The notes: generated by a model not told the origin, from the sequence alone. A stretch of DNA of 64,000 bases from Hyaloperonospora brassicae (GCA_947650285.1 CANTFL010000174.1:806001-870000), one strand, 5' to 3'. Shown: positions 11,031 to 24,415, numbered from the stretch's first letter. Made by a program: numbers and translations.

Positions 11031-11356
11031 ATCCTGCTATGCGTGCTTGGCGCCAAATGTCGCGCCGGTGGGCTTTTTGATTGGTTGATACTGGAAAAAG
11101 GGTCAAATGTTGTCTCGACATGGGTACGTTATTATCGCTCGCTACCGGTTTCGGCGAAACGTAGGAGGCGTTTGCGGAAGGGGACGTCATAACGGATTGA
11201 TAAAGGCACAACGCGCAGGTCGCTGCAAGTAGTGAGTGCACTGCAATTGTTTCGGATGTGTCGCACAATATCGACGTGCGCGTGATGTAAAGAGTCGTTG
11301 ATGGCAAAACATGTGCTGGGAATGCGCAGGAGCTTCTTTGGTGCAACTACTTCCGC

Positions 11357-11388
<32 letters not shown>

Positions 11389-11934
11389 CTCCTACTTTGT
11401 CTACTTCAACAGTGCCAATCGGAGATTCCAACGGAGCAGCAGCAATTACGTTGAGTATTCTGGACCGTAACTTCGCCTTTTTGGCAGTCTTTTGTAGTCA
11501 TGATCATGTAGTTCAGCGATCTTGCGCACTCGTCGAACGAGTGAGATACACTCAAAACGCGCCGTCTCGTGAGAGAGCGTGTGCGACTGTATTGAATGCA
11601 TGGCCTTCGCGGAGGACCTTCGACGCACCTATTGACAAATACTGAGCATCGCAGAGAAGACATCATTGGCATACACCTCGCTTTCTACATTCGTAGTTTG
11701 CGACCGAGGCAAGTGACAAAGTCACGACCAAATACCTTTCTCGCTCGCTCGGCGGCAATAGAGGATCCCTAGCGATCGTTTATGATTCTGTCAATCTCGT
11801 GTCGTCGTCATCGTAGTTGTTGTTGACGCTGTTGTTGTTATTGTCCTTGTCGCATAGACAAGATCAGGTCTTGCTTATCGTTCGTTACTCCGTCTCTTCA
11901 GCACATTGACAACATCCGTAAGTTGCTTCATCGG
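11031..11934. other. intergenic, TAF13 upstream
   Basis: 904 bp. Contains the TAF13 promoter and a CAA microsatellite; several short open frames overlap the microsatellite and show no motif. Confidence 0.5.
11356..11389. repeat. CAA microsatellite
   Basis: Uninterrupted run of about eleven CAA units. Confidence 0.9.
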
Positions 11935-14507
11935 CAGGCCTCCCTATTTACGGGTCTCCCGTAAATACCGTAAATAAGCTGTTTACGGGACGAGATCCGA
12001 CCTTAGATACGGTTATTTACGGGTCCATAATTAAACTACCTCGAAGAGCGAAAGCAAAAAACCGTGTTTGTATTCATTGTCTCCGCTTAGAATGTAAGTT
12101 TCTGCAGAAGCTTGAACTGCCTTGCGTGCATCACGCCTTCCAGGGAAAAGTCTGTCAAGCTCATCCGGTGGATGTCTATTTCCCATTTTAGAATGGAGAA
12201 GTCGCTCTCTACAGAGGACGTTCCCGGAAAAGTGCTTGCCAGTCCACCACAAAACATCTCCAGCTTCTTAGATCGACCACTTGTGAGTTTCCAGGCCTTG
12301 CTGAAGGGCGTTTGGTAGGTTTACCCGTCCAATGCATTACGTAAGGGCGTTTCATTGCGGTAAGCATTTTTGAGATCACGGAATTCGGTTTCAATGTAGT
12401 CCATTGTCGCTTCTGCAGAAATAGGGACCCAACGAGCAGCAAGACGCTCACGTTGTGCGCGTACAATAGCGGTAAAGTCACGTCCATTCAGTGTCACCAG
12501 CTCGTGCGGCAGCACTGGTGGCAACACGTCCGAGGAAACGCCATTCAGGGAGTTTCGTTCGGCCACGACTTCGTCCAGCCCAGCGATCAAATTCAACAGG
12601 CCCTTGCTCAAGTTTCTTGCCAGGTTTTCCATGCTGGCTTGCCCGGCATGTTGCATGCGATTGGATACAAAACCACCCATGTCTTCCAGAAACGTGGTCA
12701 TATCTGCGACACGAGCTGAGTAGAAATCGTTGCTGGACACATCGTCTCTCTCGATGTCGATGTATTCACGCTGTCCAGAAGATAATGGGCCGTTTGCTTT
12801 GACATAGTCTTTGTAGCGAGTCCGTAGATTGGCGATGGCTTGGCGCTGCCGCGAGACCAGAGTGTCATCCTTTTGAAGTTGCTTGAAGGTAGCGGTGGTG
12901 GCTGCGGACACATCTTCGACGAGCATTAGGACTACCCACCATTCATGCGGCGGTTTGCAGGACGGGTTCTTCGTCTCCAGGTACTCTCTGATGGCCACAC
13001 GGTGCGTTTTGAACCAGCTGGCGACCTTTGACATGGATTCCCACCTTGTTTCTGCGAGTGTGCGACATTTCGTTCCCGTGTCGTTAATCAGGTTCTGTTG
13101 ACGGCGCAGGTATCCAATGAGTGCTGTTAGCATTGACACAAATTATTTGTCCATCAATTCTTCGTAGAACGATCGCAACTTCAAGTCCAATTGATGTAAA
13201 CCACACCAGATGCGTTTAAAATCCAGCTAATGCTGCTTGTTCAAATAGCGTGGCCACCCCGCCAATGTGGCCGGTCATTCGCGGTTCGCCGTCCGTTGAG
13301 ATTGAAATCAGCATAGTCTTCTGATCAGTGCAGAGTACATCCAGCACTGCCGAAGCGTGGCGGTACAGTTCTGATGCCGTATGCCTGCAGAAAACCGGAT
13401 TCCCAATCAAGTGCAAGTTGAGGGTCTCGCCATGCCAGAAGGGCCGAATGCGGATATCCAGGTAAGAAGTCGACATGTGAGTGGACATATCCAAAGCTAT
13501 TGAGAATGCCCAGCCATTTTCCAAGATGTCGTGGATATGTTGCAGATTCAAGGCCAAAATAAAGCGAGCGTACTGAGCGACCCTTTCATCCTTAGCAGTG
13601 CCGATCTCCGCAACGTCGGTGACTTCTTTCGTCATGGTAACCAGAGCTATTGCTTGGCGAAAGGAAACTCCAGTGCTGAGGAATCCCGCCACCAGATTGA
13701 ATTGCTTTGGATTCGAGATGTCGATTCGATATTTGGTAGTGGCCAATCCAGGGTCTTCAACGGTGTTGGGATCGATATCTTCGAAGATTCTAAGTGCTCT
13801 TTCCCTACACATGTTCGGCAGCCCATCGTCGTCGTCCTGGTCGAGAAGTAGGTTCCCGATGATGACGTCAACAATCGCTTTGTTGATGTAAAGCTGCATT
13901 GCCGTCTGGTTGCCGGCGAAGTGCGATGGAATGGTGTTCCTGTGCCTGACTGGTGCATTTCTTTGGAAAAAGGTGGCCTTTTGGTCCCTGACCAGGATCT
14001 TGAATTGTTCCCAGCGAGCCTTGTGCTGGCGGCTGAAGTGCTGTACGTGATTGTCGGTTCGAAATGGTTTCGTGAAAGACTTGATATTTTCGGTTCTGCG
14101 CCGCTTCCGTTCCTCCTGGGCGGTGCTCGTGTCTGTGTCCTCTCGGTCAAAGTGAATACAGAAGAGACAATCTACTGAAACGACCTCCGACGTGGCTACG
14201 TCCCGACTTGCGATGGAAAGTCCGTAGTTGACTTGGTGGTCTGGGTTGAAGGGTGTACGCAGCGTCGCGCGCGGCATAGCGGGAGCACGGGAGTTGAGTG
14301 TGAAGCTGGTAATAAGGCTTGCTCGAGACAGGGTGCGAGGAGAAGGGAGGTGGGGAGGGCGAGTTGAAGGAGGGAAGACAGGCAAGAGCGCCGGTATAGA
14401 TTAGGGTGCCGCCAAATAAAAAACCTTTTACTAAGGCCCTTATTTACGGGACAACTTGGACCTTATTCACGGTACAAGTACTATTTTCCCGTAAATGGGG
14501 AGGCCTG
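11935..14507 (-). mobile_element. hAT-superfamily DNA transposon, inactive
   Basis: About 2.57 kb. Ends are inverted: CAGGCCTCCCTATTTACGGG at 11935 and, on the opposite strand, CAGGCCTCCCCATTTACGGG ending at 14507. The flanks form an 8-bp target duplication with one mismatch (TTCATCGG 11927-11934, TTCATCGC 14508-14515), the size expected for hAT. Subterminal copies of TTTACGG (several in both ends, often inverted) are probable transposase-binding sites. The single internal gene is a broken transposase on the - strand. Confidence 0.9.
12087..14385 (-). pseudogene. hAT transposase pseudogene with BED-type N-terminus
   Basis: Open segment 13216-14385 has an N-terminal Cys/His pattern (CLFC followed by H-x-x-x-x-H, HFSRQH) like a BED finger, then DMSTHMS and STDGEPR, where catalytic acidic residues of hAT enzymes fall. 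A +1 frameshift near 13216 moves the frame to a stretch reading RIWCGLHQLDL; an in-frame TAA follows just before the segment 12321-13139. Another TAA ends that segment, after which the same frame reads SVESDFSILKWE to the natural stop at 12087, the usual hAT C-terminal dimerisation block. One frameshift and two stops make it non-functional. The most likely ATG is internal, near 14277 (MPRATLRTPF). Confidence 0.85.
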
Positions 14508-14876
14508 TTCATCGCACACTTACATGGCACCTTTGTCGTACATTTCGCAACGCACACGCAACTTTTCCTTCACTTGTCAACCACAACTGTTTGCAAAATG
14601 GTACGTGGTAACCCAAAACTCGATGCAGTTTCCTAAACTGAATTACGTGGATCAGAGGAAGAGCTCTGGAGCCTCCTCTCGATCTCAGTACCTACCTGCT
14701 CAATCAGCAAACAAATACATAAATTATTGCTTTAAATATTTATGGCGCTGCACCTGCAAAGTCCCGAACCATATTACACCAGGCTGGCACAAGCACACAA
14801 GAAAGCAGCTATCTAAGAAACTACATGGAAGGTGCTCGCGGAAGCAGTAGAAAACACATCAGAACGACTAGCGTCA
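14508..14876. other. intergenic, 3' of MED12
   Basis: 369 bp between the hAT element and the MED12 stop. Nothing recognised. Confidence 0.5.
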
Positions 14877-17800
14877 TCACACGCAACGGAAGACTCTACG
14901 TGGCCGTTTCGGGATCGGAGTGGGCAAATCTGGAACAACGGCGTCGCTAGGTAGGTGCGGCAGGTGTTCGAGCAAACCCCACGGATCGACGGGTGCGTGT
15001 GTCGGTTCCTCCCTCGTTGACTCAGCATTGCCCTGAGCAGCACATGTCTGCACTGAGCAATTTACAAACACATTTGCAGCTCCGAACGTGTTCACAGGAC
15101 GTGGCAGCACACACCAAACACGTCGCTTGAGGTCACTGGGGAGCTGTAATGCTTCGACTAGTTCCTGTAGTGATCCATCATAAAGAAGGTCAGCATCCCG
15201 CGCTTTTGTATGCAAAAAACACGTACAGCAGTACTCACATATTGTCGGCTGTGAAGCACCGAGGCGTTAACGACTGGAATGAGGTCCAGAATCCAGCTAA
15301 AGAGTGAAAGGCCTGGTCCAGTCGAGACTGCGGAGGTACCCAGCAAAGCAAACAGAGTTTTGACGATGCGGTCGCGATAACAAATAGTCATCACAGCATG
15401 CTTGCTGGGTCCGATCACGCCTACCAGCTGCAGTCGCACCGCCAGCTTGCAGCGAAGTCGACGCAGTAACGAGTTGTTGCGTGGATCAGGTTCAACCAAT
15501 GCAGATCGTTGCTGCTTGTCATGAAGCATACAGCCCTCGTACAACCACTCGAGCTGGGTGGCGAGTGACATCATGTAGCGTGGCAGAAATGCGTTCCCAG
15601 GAGACGTGCACATAATGCCACTAACGAGATGCACAACCGACGTCGTGTTCAGTCGGCGGGTAAACTTGTCAGGTTGCGAGTGCTTCACATCGTCTTCGAG
15701 CACTTGCAAAGCTTTGGCAATGACTGACCCCATAGCGCGTCTCGAGATGCTGCAAACTGTAGCGGCATACAAAGACGCCACTGCCGAGTTTTGCGCCTCT
15801 CGAGCTGCTTCAAGCATACGAACTTCGCACGGGGTCAACGAATTGTACATTGCTGCGACAGACATAGGCAACGCTTGCACCGGTGTCTTTGTCTCACTGT
15901 CATCATCAAGACCTGAAGTACCCCCGCGTTGTTTGCCGTCGTTGCCTTCATCGAGATGAACTTGGTGCGGCGTATTACAAAGTTTGGGAGTAGCAAGTGG
16001 TGACGATGACGAGAAATTGGTCATGGCTGCTGGTGTTGACTGCGACACCGGTACGAATGAGGACGTCGCAGTGGACGATGACAACGCAGTCAACCCTGCC
16101 CCGATAGGCGGTCGTGAGCTGCGCTTCAGGGTACGCAGCACAATCAGGCTCGACAAAATTTCGGTAGCACTGCTTGCCTCGTCATAGCCTAGTTCAAGCT
16201 CAAGATCGCCGTCAGCTGCTTCCTCTTCTCCATCGGGAATAAAGGTGCCCAACAGACTGCCACCGAACGAGGTCTCCGTATCTGCTCGACTACCGAGACA
16301 CGTTCTACCGTCAGCATATCCATTCACTCCAGCTGCCACGACACTCTCACTGCCATCTGCCGCTACTCGCTTGGTCAAGCGCGTAGATGGATCAGCTTGA
16401 AGAGCTTTTCGCTTATTGCAACCTGCTGGATGCGTGGGCACTTGTTGGCGCTGAAGTCGTGAGCGTCGCTTCGAGCGCTTTACCTTCTGCTGCTGTCGGC
16501 TCATTTGCAGGTCGAGATAAATAGAGCCACCACGATGAAGTGTCCAGACGTTCATCTGATCGATAATTTGCCCCACCTTCAGCAGTTGGACCTGTCCATT
16601 TCCGTCCTCTGCTGGCGATGACGGCGGCCGGAAGAAATGTGTCAGCAGAACGGCCGTGTGCCATTGCTTCTTGTGGTACACGGGGAGAATGTGCTTCTCA
16701 CGGGCCTCTTTCGTGTCATGGAAAATGGTGTCGCGAACGATGCCGTCTGATGTCAAGTTGAAAAGAGTGGCGCTAGCCAACGTGCCACGCTCCTCGCGTT
16801 TGCGAAGCAGGAAGTTGTCCTCCATCTGGTAGGAGATCTGGCACAGCAAGAAGCACAACGGGAACATCAAGCAGGCTGGCACCTGAGTGCGCAGAAAACG
16901 CAGATGATACTTTGTCTACGATATCGAGCGCGCACGATTGGTGAGAACAGATCCAACACATAACGACGTGCAGTAAACGGAATCTTACCAAAGGCTCGTC
17001 AAACATGACCAACTTTTGCACATCCAGCAAGAGATTTTGTGGCGGTTCAGAAAAAAGCTGAAAGACAAGAGCCATCGCTAGAAGCTGCGTCGGTAAATTT
17101 GGGGGCGGGTCACGGGATGCGCGGCGCTAGAATAGCAACAGCCATGAGTCGTTAGCAGTACGCTTCAATGTAGCAACCAGTTGATAAGCAAAAAACATAC
17201 TAATCGCGGGAAGAGCGGCACGAGTACCAATCGAAGCATCTGGGACAGATTCAACACTTTATGCACCGCCAAAGATACCAGGAAACTCTTCAGTCCGTAC
17301 TGCACACGGTCTAGGCGGCCTTTCTGGTTGAGCGCAAAAGCCTCCTTGCTGTTGTCAGCGTTCAAAAATGGATTGCGCGAACGCTTGGGCGTGTCACTGC
17401 CAGCAAAACCAGGCAGCACTTCTTTCTGCAACCAGACGACGAGAGTGTTGGCGAACTTCTCTCTGAATTCCTCGCCGTTGTCGGGATGTTGTTCTACCAC
17501 CTCTCGAATAAGACGCACGCAGCGGTGCACATAGTGCGGAGTCGTGATGGGTCTCTTGCAATTTGACTTTACTCTTGCCAACATATTAGCCATCCATTTG
17601 TCCATCACCTCGCTCAGCACAGCTCGAAAGAAGAACACGTAGTTAGGTGTGCGCCGCTCCCTTGTCGCATTCGCGTTCGTGGACCCCACAGCAGACGACG
17701 TCATGCTCATGTTGATTGCAGCCACCGCAAAGTCGACAGCGCTGTCGCGCGACTTAGCTTCCGATGACGGTGTTGCTTCGCCAGTGACCTCCTGCCATGA

Positions 17801-20800
17801 CATGCTCGCGTGACTGGGCGTGAAGGCTGCAACGGGCTCAGCTGAAGCTGAAGCGTCTTGATTCGTGCTACTCGGACTCTGCAGCGGGGTACTACCGCCA
17901 GTGCCAGGAGTCGCAGGTGTCTGCTTACCATCCGCACCAGGACCATCAAAGGAACGCGCTTGCAAGGCTTTAAACGCCCGGGCAAGTGCACCCTTCAGCT
18001 CCGGAGGAAGCACCTCGCGGGGCGGTGGGATGCGCACGATCGGGTTCGTAGTCTCCAGCGTCATCTCTTTGGCCTTCGAATTTCCGCTAGTCCCGCCACC
18101 AGTCGTGTTAGCCCCCAAACCATTCACGGTGCCTCCAGTTGCGGTTGCGTCTTGGTTTTTTCGAGCTGTTTCTGCAATCGGCTTAAGCAGCGCAAACGGC
18201 AAGTCCAGCTTCGCAATCTCTTTCTTCTTGATGTGCGCGTAATACATCTTGCAGAAAAACTGAGCCACATTCCCGGCCTTATCGTCGGCGTGCTTGGGAA
18301 TACGATGGAAGCGGTCCACGAACGACTGCAACAAAAATGGGATCTGGTCCGTAGCACAGAACGCAAGTTCGTGGCGCTCGATCATTGCCAAAACTACATT
18401 CTTGACAAGGTAACACGGAGAACGCCGCAGGAAGTGTACAAGCACCTCGAGAAGACCCAGCACGTCCACAATTTCAAGTATAAGGCACACAAGCCGCATC
18501 ACGTGCTCCACGCTACCATAATCGGAGAACCGAAAAAACGTGGTCTCTTCGTAGACGTTGTGCAGGAACCAGCGTGTGAACCGCCCTTTGTCATGACCGC
18601 ACATGGTTTTCACAGCTGACACCAGCTCACCCACTTTGCCCTGATACTCCACTTCACGTAGTGCTCGGCTACTATCCGCGCTTCCAGATCCGGCAGCTGT
18701 ACCTGTCGTCCCCGGTGTTCCAACAGTCGGTGTGTCTTTCACCTGACCGTGCGTGTGAAATACATAAATGCAAAGTGATTGAGCACGTTCGAGTGTTTTC
18801 GAGTGGCTGAGATGTTCTTGACGGAGATTCATCACTTCGAGCCATCGCAGATAATTCAGCTCGCCATCGTAGCTGTCTTCTGGTAGCATGGGCACACATG
18901 TTGGCAGTGGAAACGGGCTTCGCGGAAGCTGCCACATATAAAGCTTCAATCGATCGTTTGAAGACAGCAAATACACATCGCTGGATTTGTACCCTCGCCC
19001 TGGTGAACACTCGATGTTGTACGCGGTGTGAACTACCGGTGCCGACTCGGTTCGCTTAGTAACGCCAGTATTTCCTGCGGCTAGCGCAAGCAATGGGCTG
19101 TTGCCCATGCAAGCCGCTGCTTCATTGCAGCTCGATGCGAATTTCACAAAGCTTGGCACACTGAATAGTCGACGCCGCACGAGAAGACAGAAAAGTTCGA
19201 TAACTTGAGTGATCTCCGTAACCGCCTTAGGCTCGTATCGTTGCAAAAAATCTTGCAGAGCACTCTGAAGAACTACTTGGTGGTCCTTTGGTCCGCAGTG
19301 AGGCAGTAAACCTTTGCTGTAGAAACAAAATCAATCAGACATGTATCAGCATACACTATTGCAGCTTTTTGCTACGCAAACGTACTCTTTGCCGTATTTC
19401 AAAAGCGCGGTGCTATGCATCTCGATCAACGCGAGCGCAGACAAATACCGGTACTCTGCTGGGCGCTGACTTGTCACTGCCCACTCGCAAACAAGGAAGA
19501 GTGCAGCGATGTCGACTGGCAAGTCAGCTGGCGATTCTTTGCCGCTAGGGCTTACAAGAGGAAGCGGGCAGAACACTTCGCTATAGACCCGATGCCAGTC
19601 CAAGGTCGAATCCACGCGATGAAAACGGTCTAGAGTCTGCAAGATTTGTGCATCATTGCGCATCGCAGCGGCAAGCACCCGACCACCGCCCACAGAACTC
19701 GAGGACGGACACGCCTGTTGAAGTCGAAGAATGCGCCCTGTAATATCCCTGTTCTTCCTGTGGCAGCGATCGATACATGCCTGTATTGCTGCAGCCCCGT
19801 AAGCGTCGCGATTGAAGAATCGGTCGGTGAACACGTAAGCTGGCCATAATGGTGGTGCTGTGCATATATACATCAGGTTAGACAAGTATGCAGCAACGAC
19901 AGCTTGTCGACTGACAAACACTACCACGCACCGTTGTTCTCAAGACGAACGAGAACATCACTGCCATTCAGCAGGATGTCTCGCAGTAGCTGACATAATG
20001 CTACTAGAAGCTCTTCCTGAAGTGAGCCCCCTCTTGTCTCCGGCGGAATCGGACAACTAGGGGGAAGCAGGTACCGCAGCTGCTGCAACACTATCTTTAC
20101 GAGCATCAATACTGTATCCGCAGAAAGCAGTATCTCTGGAAGTAATTTCTGCACCACGGATAGTAGCTCCATGATACCGTTCACTCCAAGTGCCAGCACA
20201 GCCGAACATCGCGTGGGACCATTTGAACCGCGCTGCGATCGCGGTGTCAAGGATTTCTGCAGCAGCGATAGGAGCCCATCGAAATAGCGCACTCGGTCTA
20301 GTATCCCCATCTTGAACTGATATTCCGACAGCTTGAGTGCGTATGACCATTTTTCATACCACGATGATAGCGCTGTCGGAGGAATCTCCAATTCACCACT
20401 ACTAGCTGCTGCCTGGCTTCCAGGGCCTCTTCCAGCGTTTTCGATCGCTGGCACCTCTCCGTGTCGCAGCCTCGGAGCCATCTGCGTACCTTGCTTAATC
20501 AACCCTTTACTTGTTGCTTGAGACGGTGCAGCCGCTGCGCTGCCTTTATTCGAAGGCGTCGGGACAGCATTTGCCGTGTTCGAGGCGAGCTCTGTCGACC
20601 TGCTTTCCGCCGCTGCGCTCGAATCTGATGCTGCCTGACGCACTACCACGTGGAGGTAATCAATAAGCTTGTCCGTCCATCCTTGGCTACGTCGCTGGTT
20701 GCGGCGGGGGCTGAAAAACCAGTCGCCTGTCCGAATAGCGCCGTCCCGCTGCAGCTCTCGCATTTCTGTGTACACGACATTGATCCGTACAAACCACGTA

Positions 20801-21831
20801 GCGTCCGCGTACGCCGGTCGATACTTCACCACAAGTTCGAGCAGTGGGCACTTGGAAACACCCGGCACAGCCCGCCACTGCTTAAAAGGTACGCCATGTG
20901 CTTGTGTGAGTTCTGCCGCACTGCGAGCCCCGCTCGAGAGTTCACTCATCCAGATATGACACGTGCGTTCATCGAGTCGCCGCACGTGGCGAATCAGATA
21001 GTTGGTGAACGCGTGCTCGACTGCAGCCGCTGCTGCTGCTGTCGTTCCATCATCGGTCGACGCTGATGGCGCACCTTGCGCACGTGTCGCGCTGTCGTGC
21101 GCACTGTCTTCCTGCAAGCGCGCAATCGCGCGCGTCGCCCGCGTGAGGTCGTCAAAGATCGCCAGTTTCTTGTCCGTGAACGCCGAGTACTGCAAGTGCC
21201 ATTGCTGGTTGAACCCACGCGGCAGTGGACTCACGAACGCGGCGTTCCGCAGCGCGTGGACGCGAAACTTCTCTTCCGGGAAACTCGCACTCGTCGGGAA
21301 CACACTGGGGAACATGGCCAACTTGTCGCTCACGTACGGGTGGGCAGCGTCCTGCAATTACAAGCCACACAGCCACACAGTCACACAGTCACACAGTCAG
21401 CACAGTCAGCACTGTACGATTGTCCCCATCGTCCCAGCAAACACCCCCCCCACCACCTCCTGCTCCGTACCTCCATGTACTTCACGTCCATCCCAATCAC
21501 GCGCATGGCCACGTCAGCAGGCGACAGGTCCTTCAACTTGGCCCCTGTGCGGTGCATCAGCAGCAGCTGCTTCCGGTCGCGCAGCCGCAGCGCCGCGTTC
21601 CCCGCCGCCCCCAACGAGCTGCGGCTGCCCGTCGCCCCCGCCCGCCGGTCTTTGGTGCTGTCCCTCGAGCGCGAGCGCGGCCGCCCGCGACTGTCGCGCT
21701 CCCACTCGCGCGGGCCCATTGCGTGGGACGCGCCGCGGCGGAAAGCGCCCGTGGCCGCGTAGCTATTGCTGTGGCTGTGGCCACGTCCGCCGTGCGCCAG
21801 TGAGCCGCGGTCTTTGTACGCGGGAGCGCTA

Positions 21832-21864
<33 letters not shown>

Positions 21865-21911
21865 TTGGGGCCGCGGCCGCCTTTGCTGTCGCTCGCGTGG
21901 TGACTTTCCAT
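14877..21911 (-). CDS. MED12: Mediator complex kinase-module subunit MED12
   Basis: Large scaffold that activates CDK8/cyclin C and links it to core Mediator in the nucleus. Exons complement(join(14877..15164,15239..16882,16989..17084,17201..19316,19386..19857,19932..21351,21471..21911)) total 6477 nt, 2158 residues, exact in frame. The Med12 domain is followed by the LCEWAV region, which gives that Pfam domain its name: here FLVCEWAVTSQRP in the third exon. WTDKLIDYLHVVV and YQFKMGILDRVRYFDGLLS match the conserved N-terminal half. The N-terminus is Ser/Asn/Arg-rich and the segment near 16450 is a Lys/Arg cluster (QKVKRSKRRSR). The last intron (15165-15238) is my inference from a GTGAGT donor and a pyrimidine-rich acceptor; the alternative unspliced frame stops about 20 codons later. 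Confidence 0.93.
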
Positions 21912-23342
21912 GGCGCGGCCGTCGTGGAGCGGTCGGGGGGCTCAGCTTTGTGTCGAAAGCGTGGGAGGGGGACCCGAAAAAAGTGGGGTACGCTGGTGGT
22001 TTGGTCGGGACTAAAAAAGCACGCGGACGCTCTTTTGTGACAATGGGAAGTGTCTGTGCAAGTGCGAGAGTGAGGGAGAGCGGTGGGGGTGCGGGGTACG
22101 TGGATTGGGTCCGTTTTGTGGAAAGAAACAATGGGTCGCTGGGTGTGTCTGCGTACCCCCGAAAAAGCGCCCATTTGGTTTTTTTTAGTGATGTGTGTGT
22201 GTGTAGCCATTTGCTGACGTCTGGTCAAACCCACGACGCGTTGCTGTGGAGAGCGTCCGTCTTTTTGGACACAGGGGATGAAGAAGAGCGCGAATGGAAG
22301 CAGAAGACTATTGTCGGAGGCTTACGTGGAGTCTCACGGTCGTGGGCGTTCGGACTCGTGCACTTTGAGACGGTCATTGCAGCCACAATGTGTCGCTGCG
22401 GTTATTTCTGATGCAAGTTCCTGCGATTTTGCACAGTAGCGTGCGATGGACTGACCGTCTGCTTCGTAGTCGGTTTGCCTGACCCACTCTGATTGTCTGC
22501 TGCAATACACAGCGACATAGACCGGTGGGTGTCGTGCACACCGACAACATCGTCATGACGTCGTCAGTGGTAGCGTCCTGACTTGCACGAACGAACGAGC
22601 ACTGAGGTCTTTAGTGCTGGTTCAAGGTACCGGTTACTTTGCTGCACGAGAGCAGATTGACTCGGCCCCACAAATCTGATGTCAAAGCCGCGGCTGTCGA
22701 TCCCGAGAACGATCGAGAGCCGAGAAGTGTGCTGAAGCCATTGGAAGTCGACCAAACGAGAGGGAGAATGGCTGAGCTTTGTCGGTCTGGTAATGGTGTG
22801 GCAACTTGCTTGATGTTTTCCCAATAGCTTTGTACGTATGCTCACAGGCCCGATCCGAAACCAGACCCTTCTCACTTTGCACGCGAAGTGCTGCGTTGTA
22901 GCAGTCCAAGCGATACGTACGTGTCCATCTGCGCGGTCCATAACAATGTTGTGATCAGCCATGTTGCGGATCTTGATACTGAGTCTGGACGCGTCGCGTC
23001 GGCCGGTGCCCATCCACAACCGTTTGATACCCACAGCTCAAACGCATTTCGCAGGTACATGGCAGCATTGCTCGCGCTGGGGTCAGTGAAAGAAAAGCAC
23101 TTTATGCGAGCAGACAGCAGATTGGAAGGGAAAAAAGCGTGCCACGTTACACCACAGCCGATCAACTCGACCAAGAACTCTCCCCGATGCTGCGGACCAG
23201 ATAGTGAGTAGCCCAAAAGCTACGAGAGACCTAAGACGTCATAACCAGTGATTGGCACTCGCCCTCGCTTGGATAGTCTGCTTTTTCCTCTTCAAGCAGA
23301 GATTCAAGTACCCATTGGAGCAAGACCCCACATACTGCACAC
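21912..23342. other. intergenic, MED12 upstream; possible unassigned gene
   Basis: 1.4 kb. Holds the MED12 promoter (poly-purine and GT-rich, with a GTGTGT run near 22190). On the - strand 22564-23216 contains long overlapping open frames (156 and 114 codons) with coding-like pieces such as DCYNAALRVQSEKG and VLGIDSRGFD. The latter recalls the PRPP-transferase block of adenine phosphoribosyltransferase, but no neighbouring APRT motif exists and I could not assemble exons. A + strand frame (22888-23211) is equally unassignable. Confidence 0.35.
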
Positions 23343-23739
23343 CTATCGTTGCGGCTCTTGAGCTGCTGTGAGTGCCGTATCACAGTGTGACTGCACGCGA
23401 CTTTCGTAGCCCTTCCAGACTTGACACGTGAACGTGAGGTCATCCCGGAACGAATCGCTTTTCTGAGCGTGCGTACGAACACAGAGAGTCGGTCAACATG
23501 GGATCGCCACACACACGTCGATAAAAAAGCGGAGAACGACACACCTCAATTTGGGTGTTGATCTCTTTGAGCACCTCGTGCAATCGAGCGACCGAGCCGG
23601 TAATGCGCAAGAGCAGTGCCTTCTGCTTCTCTTCATGAGGATCTGCAGCATCGGGTCATGCATACACAACACGGCGTTCGACACGTCATGCGGGGACAGG
23701 TGAAAAAAATAGCGAGGACGGGCAGCGCCTACTCTGCAT
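23343..23739 (-). CDS. DAD4: DASH/Dam1 complex subunit DAD4
   Basis: Kinetochore ring-complex subunit that couples chromosomes to microtubules. Exons complement(join(23343..23462,23545..23642,23733..23739)) total 225 nt, 74 residues. The first coding exon is 7 nt (ATG CAG A); splicing creates MQNPHEEKQKALLLRI, matching the DAD4 start M-E-N-P-H-E-x-Q...LL-x-R-I. The next segment is ITGSVARLHEVLKEINTQIE, a heptad-like helix, and the third exon has the W-x-x-Y element (VWKGYESRV) expected in this family. Typical DAD4 length is about 72-80. Both introns are GT-AG (82 and 90 nt) and phase-consistent. Too short and too split to show as a long open frame, so easily missed by gene finders. Confidence 0.85.
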
Positions 23740-24410
23740 CGTGGCGGGAAAGGAGAAAAAAGCACTTTGTTAGTGGCAGAAACTATCGCAGCGAAGATAC
23801 CGTCGCGTAACGTATGTGTAGCCATGTTGGGTTGCCGCACCCTGGCTCAGTCGGTCGTACGACCGCGCAAGGATATATACCCTCCAGTAGCTATACGGTC
23901 GTCCACCGTATAATTCCCCGTCAACGATGTTGCACTGAAGGTGGGGAGCTGCAGATGCAGATACAATTGAAGTATACGTGTGAAGAAACTGCGGCATTGG
24001 TGACCTTCCGTTGAACCTAATGGGACCGGACCTGCATCGTACGAAGCCGACTGATTTGTGGCGAATGCCGATACCGGCAGACGTCATAATGACGCATCGC
24101 TTGTACTGTGCTTGAAGATGTCTATATCCCTCACGTCTTCTCGCGAGGAGACTGGAGCGCACAGAGTGTGTACCTGTCTCTGCTCCAATGTGGTTGGCAA
24201 GGATAGCCAGCAGCACTGTGTGTGCAATTGCGCGTCGAGGTATCTGAGAATCGCTTCTGCACGAGAACCACATACATTGATGCAACGCAGGCTCATCGAA
24301 TATGCAGGTGACTTCGCCGGACACAACACTGACCTTTCCATTCCCAGTATCCACTTTTCTTCCACGCCATCCTATCCGTATCCATTCCCAGTCTGCTTTC
24401 AAGTTAGGGC
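23740..24410. other. intergenic up to retrotransposon E1
   Basis: 671 bp with the DAD4 promoter. A 211-codon - strand frame (23770-24402) shows no motif and is not called. The E1 insertion splits the sequence at 24415. Confidence 0.4.
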
Positions 24411-24415
24411 GTACC

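Noticed and set aside
21002..22411. 469-codon + strand frame across the MED12 5' end
   Set aside because: Antisense to MED12 exons 1-2 and runs through low-complexity Cys/Arg-rich sequence; no recognisable domain.
22564..23034. Adenine phosphoribosyltransferase fragment
   Set aside because: Only VLGIDSRGF resembles APRT; neighbouring motifs and exon structure are absent.
23770..24402. 211-codon - strand frame before E1
   Set aside because: No motif, no splice partners, ambiguous composition on both strands.
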